Assembly: GCA_022560715.1 (NCBI GenBank)
Contig: JADFSQ010000055.1
Span: 1-8,640 of the forward strand
DNA length: 8,640 nt
Direction of reading: 5' to 3'
Origin: Bacteroidota bacterium
GTDB lineage: Bacteria > Bacteroidota > Bacteroidia > Flavobacteriales > Flavobacteriaceae
Shown here: in pieces, positions 5,674 through 8,640 of the stretch
How positions within the stretch are numbered: position 1 is the stretch's first letter
Layout: each line of letters starts with the position of its first letter
Program-made: the position numbers and the translations under genes
The notes under the pieces: generated by a model
Databases searched by the model: none
Seen by the model: only the letters and a program-made list of their open reading frames with translations
Told to the model about the DNA's origin: nothing

Positions 5674-8559
5674 TTAATTTGAAGACACCAACAACTGTTT
5701 ATTAAGTTTTATGAGTTGCATTTTTTCACGTTCGTTTTGAAACTTATAGACCGTAATTTTTTTGGTTTGATTTGCTTTTCCCCAGTTAAAATACTGGGTA
5801 ACTTTAAAGTAAGTTGGTTCTGGTTTTTTATTGCCTTTGTAGGTAATGTTAACCAGCCATTCGCCAACTCCAATGTCATCAATAAAAAATTCTTTGCTGG
5901 AATAGCCTTTTTGTTTTTCGTCTGTTATTAAGCCTTGATTGTTAGCTAAAGAATGTTCAAAAACATATACTCGTAAATCAGGACCAACAAACTCCAAATC
6001 AAACTCGGCTTCCGAGGTGTTCCACTCAAAAACAAGTCTTACATCATTTCTAAAGTCGAAAAGATTATCACTTTTGGGAATAAATGTTTCTTTAATATCT
6101 GTTTGGTTTCTTCTGTTGTAATATAGAAACTCCATTTCGTTGTAGAGTATTTGCCCAATACCTTCGCCACTCACATCGTTGCCTTGTAACAAATAACTCA
6201 TATACATACGCCATGCTTTTTTATATTGGTCGTTTTCTACATAAGCATTAGCTAAATCCCGATACGATTGTGCATATTTTGGACGTAATTTAAAAATACG
6301 TTCATAAATATTTATAGTTTCTCTTTTTAGACCAAGTGTTTGAAATTGATAAGCAATGGCTTTTAAAATTTCTGCATTTTTAGGGTTTGCAATAGCTAAA
6401 TCTTGCAATACCTGTTTAAACAGGTTAAGGTCATTGTAAAACGTGATAAACTTTTGGGCAATACTTATATGGTCGCTATAGTTTTTAACTATAGTTTTTA
6501 AAGTTTGGTCGTAATAAATAAAAGCCTTTTGTTTGTTGTTAAAAGCTTCCAGGGCATTGGCATAAGAACTGGAATTTAAGTTTTCAATATTAACAAGCAT
6601 TGCATCGTTGGAATAATAATTTTTGTTGGTGTATTGTTCTACTATTTTTTTTCTTTTGGCTTCAACAGCATCAAAGAAACCATATTTAGTACGTACTATA
6701 ATAACACCTCCTTTACCCAAACTACCATAGCGATTTGCTGAACCTATAGCCTTTAGCACATGGATATCTTTGATTTGACTAAGATCAATAGGAGGCTCTT
6801 CTGTAAATATCGCTCCATCTACATCCCAAAGAGCAGGATAATTCTGTGAGATGGACATATTACCACCTCTTAAATATGCTTTCCCATCTTTAATTTCATA
6901 GCCAGCAAATTTCCCTCTTAATGCTTCAGTTAATGATAGGTAAATGGGAAGAATACTTTCACCATCTAGGTAAACTGATGCAAATCCTGAACTTTTAGGG
7001 TTAAACGTTCCCATTGCGGTTGTGAACTCTTCCAATCCTTTTTTAGACAGTTCTAAAACCTTACCTGTTTTATCATCAGCAGTTACAGTAACTTCGTCCA
7101 GCTCATTTACTTTAATTACCATTTCGATGTCTAATATTTCAGTAACATCCTCCACGATAATAGACACCGTTGCAAAACCAACATAACTGTACTGAATAAT
7201 ATCTCCAACTTGGGCTTTAATGGAATAATTTCCTTTACTATCCGTTTTTGTTCCTGTGGTTTTACCAACAATAATAATATTAACATTGGTTAATGGTGCA
7301 TTAATATAAGTGACTTTACCACTAATGTTTTTTAAAATTGCTTTTGTGTTTTGAGATGTGATAGTATTTGAAGAAAACGTAGTTTCACTATTGGTTACTA
7401 TGGCATCATCGTTATAATAGTTTTGGTTTTTGTATTGCTCTGTAATTTCTTTTCTTTTTTCTTCTTGGATCCCAAAAGAGTTTTTGGTTCTTATAATTAC
7501 TAAAGCTTTATTTTTAACAATATAAATATCTTCAATTGCACTTAAATTTAACTGGGAAGCAAAACTTGATTCAACTCCATCTATAACATATTTTACTGGT
7601 CTTTCTCGAATAAACAGTTTACCATTTATTGCCCTAACACCTGCAAATTTACCACTTAATGCATCTGCTATTGAAAGGCTTGATAGGTTGATGTTTTTAC
7701 CTGAAAGATATTTAATATCAAACCCTGATTTTTTAGGATTAAATGTGCCGAATGGTGTCTTAAGATTGACATTTAGCTTTTTTTCTAGATCAGAAACCTT
7801 ACTTGGCTTTTTTCTTGCAGTCACAACGGTTTCTTCTAGTAAAGTCACTTTTTTAGTCATTTCAATATTTAAAACAGTCGTCACATCTTCAACAACAATA
7901 AAAACAGTATTAAAGCCTATGTAGCTGTATTGAAGTATATCTTCAGTTTTAGCTTGAATAGTATAATTACCTTGAGCATCCGTTTTTGTTCCAGTTTTTT
8001 TGTCCAGTATAATGATATTGACATTAGCAAGTGGCGCATTGAGATATGTTACTTTACCAGTTATTTCTTTTGATACTGCTTTTGTGTTTTGTTTTATAAC
8101 AGTATTTGAAGAAAACATTGCTTCACTTTGTACAGCTACGGCATCATCGCTGTAGTAGTTTTGATTTCTGTATTGTTCTGTGTTTTGTTTTCTTTTTTCT
8201 TCAATATCTCCGACAAAACCATGATTTGTACGTACTATTACAACACCATTCCCACCCCATCTCATGCTTCCTTTTTTTCCTATTACATATATATCTTTTA
8301 TTTGAGTTAAAGTTAAAGGTGTAAAGGATTCAATTCTCTTGTTGTTATAATTATCTTCAACTACATCATTAAACAATTCTTTCCGAACTTTACACACTTC
8401 AAACATCTTTTTTTCAATAGGTGTATTAGTCATTACATTAATTATATTTATAGATTTTGCTGTTTGCTTTATCCGGTCTATCCTTCCTGCTCTTTGTTCC
8501 AATATTTGGGGATCGTGTGGACTATAGGGGGCTTGATGCTTTGTCTTTTTTCGTGTCAT
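5674..8559 (-). CDS. Chimeric 961-aa frame: SNF2 helicase tail fused to tandem CarbopepD_reg/TonB-plug modules, TPR and DUF2135-like domain
   Basis: Reading in order: residues 11-70 resemble the end of an SNF2-type helicase (QILEQRAGRIDRIKQ, then ELFNDVVEDN). About 77-111 is the tail of a TonB-plug module (LTQIKDIYVI, GGNGVVIVRT). Unit 1 (111-357) and unit 2 (358-623) each hold a linker EEKRK..TEQY.NQNYY.DDA, a CarbopepD_reg domain (166-234 and 412-480) and a plug-like segment (295-357 and 540-623). A third linker copy (624-653) leads to TPR-like helices (about 665-790) and a beta-rich DUF2135-like domain (about 829-938; RLVFEWNTSEAEFDLEFVGP). The CarbopepD/plug/TPR part belongs to exported Bacteroidota proteins, yet no signal peptide or membrane segment precedes it and no 22-strand barrel follows. 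An in-frame TAG lies 30 bases before the ATG, so the frame cannot extend into a full helicase. The ATG is only 32 bp from the divergent uvrB start. This is best read as a truncated gene joined to a foreign fragment, probably non-functional as an exported protein. Confidence 0.75.
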   Translation of the reverse strand: MTRKKTKHQAPYSPHDPQILEQRAGRIDRIKQTAKSINIINVMTNTPIEKKMFEVCKVRKELFNDVVEDNYNNKRIESFTPLTLTQIKDIYVIGKKGSMRWGGNGVVIVRTNHGFVGDIEEKRKQNTEQYRNQNYYSDDAVAVQSEAMFSSNTVIKQNTKAVSKEITGKVTYLNAPLANVNIIILDKKTGTKTDAQGNYTIQAKTEDILQYSYIGFNTVFIVVEDVTTVLNIEMTKKVTLLEETVVTARKKPSKVSDLEKKLNVNLKTPFGTFNPKKSGFDIKYLSGKNINLSSLSIADALSGKFAGVRAINGKLFIRERPVKYVIDGVESSFASQLNLSAIEDIYIVKNKALVIIRTKNSFGIQEEKRKEITEQYKNQNYYNDDAIVTNSETTFSSNTITSQNTKAILKNISGKVTYINAPLTNVNIIIVGKTTGTKTDSKGNYSIKAQVGDIIQYSYVGFATVSIIVEDVTEILDIEMVIKVNELDEVTVTADDKTGKVLELSKKGLEEFTTAMGTFNPKSSGFASVYLDGESILPIYLSLTEALRGKFAGYEIKDGKAYLRGGNMSISQNYPALWDVDGAIFTEEPPIDLSQIKDIHVLKAIGSANRYGSLGKGGVIIVRTKYGFFDAVEAKRKKIVEQYTNKNYYSNDAMLVNIENLNSSSYANALEAFNNKQKAFIYYDQTLKTIVKNYSDHISIAQKFITFYNDLNLFKQVLQDLAIANPKNAEILKAIAYQFQTLGLKRETINIYERIFKLRPKYAQSYRDLANAYVENDQYKKAWRMYMSYLLQGNDVSGEGIGQILYNEMEFLYYNRRNQTDIKETFIPKSDNLFDFRNDVRLVFEWNTSEAEFDLEFVGPDLRVYVFEHSLANNQGLITDEKQKGYSSKEFFIDDIGVGEWLVNITYKGNKKPEPTYFKVTQYFNWGKANQTKKITVYKFQNEREKMQLIKLNKQLLVSSN
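6691..7488 (-). repeat. Tandem domain repeat, unit 2 (CarbopepD_reg plus plug)
   Basis: This unit covers residues 358-623. It opens with the linker EEKRKEITEQYKNQNYYNDDA, then ISGKVTYINAPLTNVNIII with GTKTDSKGNYSIKA, then MGTFNPKSSGF, EALRGKFAGYEIKDGK, WDVDG and SQIKDIHVL, ending GKGGVIIVRT. The plug core is more complete than in unit 1. A further linker copy (KRKKIVEQYTNKNYYSNDA) follows at 6601-6690 without another CarbopepD_reg domain. Confidence 0.85.
7489..8229 (-). repeat. Tandem domain repeat, unit 1 (CarbopepD_reg plus degenerate plug)
   Basis: This unit covers residues 111-357 and aligns block by block with unit 2: EEKRKQNTEQYRNQNYYSDD, ITGKVTYLNAPLANVNIII, GTKTDAQGNYTIQA, FGTFNPKKSGF, DALSGKFAGVRAINGK, YVIDGV, SAIEDIYIV. 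The plug end is shortened: where unit 2 has about 20 residues ending LGKGG, unit 1 has only KNKAL before VIIRT. The similarity is visible in the DNA too, for example around 8147-8200 against 7404-7462. A partial copy of the plug tail precedes it at 8230-8322. Confidence 0.85.
8350..8529 (-). pseudogene. SNF2-type helicase C-terminal fragment (motif VI region)
   Basis: About 60 codons of the 961-codon frame resemble the end of an SNF2/SWI2 helicase second RecA domain. DPQILEQRAGRIDRIKQ carries the motif VI arginines, with QRAGRIDR at 8473-8496. It is followed by the usual strand INIINVMTNTPIEKKMFEV and the helix KVRKELFNDVVEDN. Motifs I to V are absent: upstream sequence ends at the divergent uvrB start after ~60 bp and carries an in-frame TAG. 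This is therefore a fragment without ATPase capacity. Such domains occur in chromatin-like remodelers and in anti-phage systems, but 60 codons do not show which type donated it. Confidence 0.75.
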
Positions 8560-8591
8560 ACTGTACTTCCAATACCTATTATTATCGAACT

Positions 8592-8640
8592 ATGACAGAA
8601 TTTCAAATTGTTTCTACATTTAAACCTGCAGGAGACCAAG
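8592..8640 (+). CDS. uvrB: Excinuclease ABC subunit UvrB, N-terminal 16 codons (cut by window edge)
   Basis: The frame from the ATG at 8592 gives MTEFQIVSTFKPAGDQ before the window ends. F-x-[LIV]-x-S-x-F-K-P-x-G-D-Q is the conserved start of UvrB, the helicase-like damage-verification subunit of nucleotide excision repair; E. coli UvrB begins with a closely similar FKPSGDQ. The methionine sits at the position expected for a UvrB start. No Shine-Dalgarno site is visible, and no convincing -7/-33 pair was found in the 100 bp upstream. That upstream stretch is occupied by the helicase fragment on the other strand. Only 16 residues are visible, so another helicase with a Q-like motif cannot be excluded. 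Confidence 0.75.
   Translation, partial: MTEFQIVSTFKPAGDQ

Noticed and set aside
7688..8324. Plus-strand hydrophobic open frames inside the repeat ORF, resembling small membrane proteins
   Set aside because: Their Phe/Leu/Ser-rich composition follows from being antisense to Lys/Glu/Asn-rich coding sequence.
5674..8559. A TonB-dependent outer-membrane receptor
   Set aside because: CarbopepD_reg and plug-like segments are present, but there is no signal peptide and no ~600-residue beta-barrel; the C-terminus is helical and DUF2135-like.
8350..8559. A functional SNF2 helicase from an anti-phage system
   Set aside because: Only the motif VI region is present, with a stop just upstream and the divergent uvrB start beyond it.

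Overview
The window is AT-rich. Its proteins look like those of the Bacteroidota, most likely a Flavobacteriia member. Two exported proteins carry signal peptides ending in SFSQ or TFAQ, coding regions lack strong Shine-Dalgarno sites, one start has a TAnnTTTG-type -7 element, and one ORF has the CarbopepD_reg plus TonB-plug architecture typical of the phylum. All family assignments come from reading motifs and recalled family patterns; no database was searched.

Layout, left to right. (1) Positions 1-291, minus strand: the first 97 residues of a Cas1 integrase resembling type II Cas1. It is cut by the window edge, and no cas9 lies upstream of it. (2) 429-827, minus strand: a small all-helical protein resembling the four-helix-bundle (S23/bAvd-like) families. 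(3) 946-1389, plus strand: an Lrp/AsnC-family regulator. It diverges from (2) across a 118-bp AT-rich gap and converges with (4) with a 4-bp overlap. (4) and (5) 1386-5530, minus strand: an apparent two-gene operon. A secreted M14-family zinc carboxypeptidase is transcribed first, followed after 14 bp by a secreted metal-dependent amidohydrolase. Both probably act in the periplasm or at the cell surface on peptides or related amides; the Lrp-type gene is a plausible but unproven regulator.

(6) 5674-8559, minus strand: a 961-codon open frame that looks like a rearranged chimera. Its first ~70 codons resemble the motif-VI tail of an SNF2-type helicase, including QRAGRIDR. From about codon 77 it becomes the tail of a TonB-plug module. 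Two tandem CarbopepD_reg plus plug units follow, then TPR-like helices and a DUF2135-like C-terminal domain. It has no signal peptide and no beta-barrel. (7) 8592-8640, plus strand: the first 16 codons of a probable uvrB, divergent from (6) with 32 bp between starts.

The most interesting points are the helicase/plug junction near 8323-8340 with the internal duplication beside it, and the cas1 gene whose upstream neighbour is a small helical protein rather than cas9. No complete new system can be demonstrated inside this window. No CRISPR array, tRNA, rRNA or insertion sequence was recognised.
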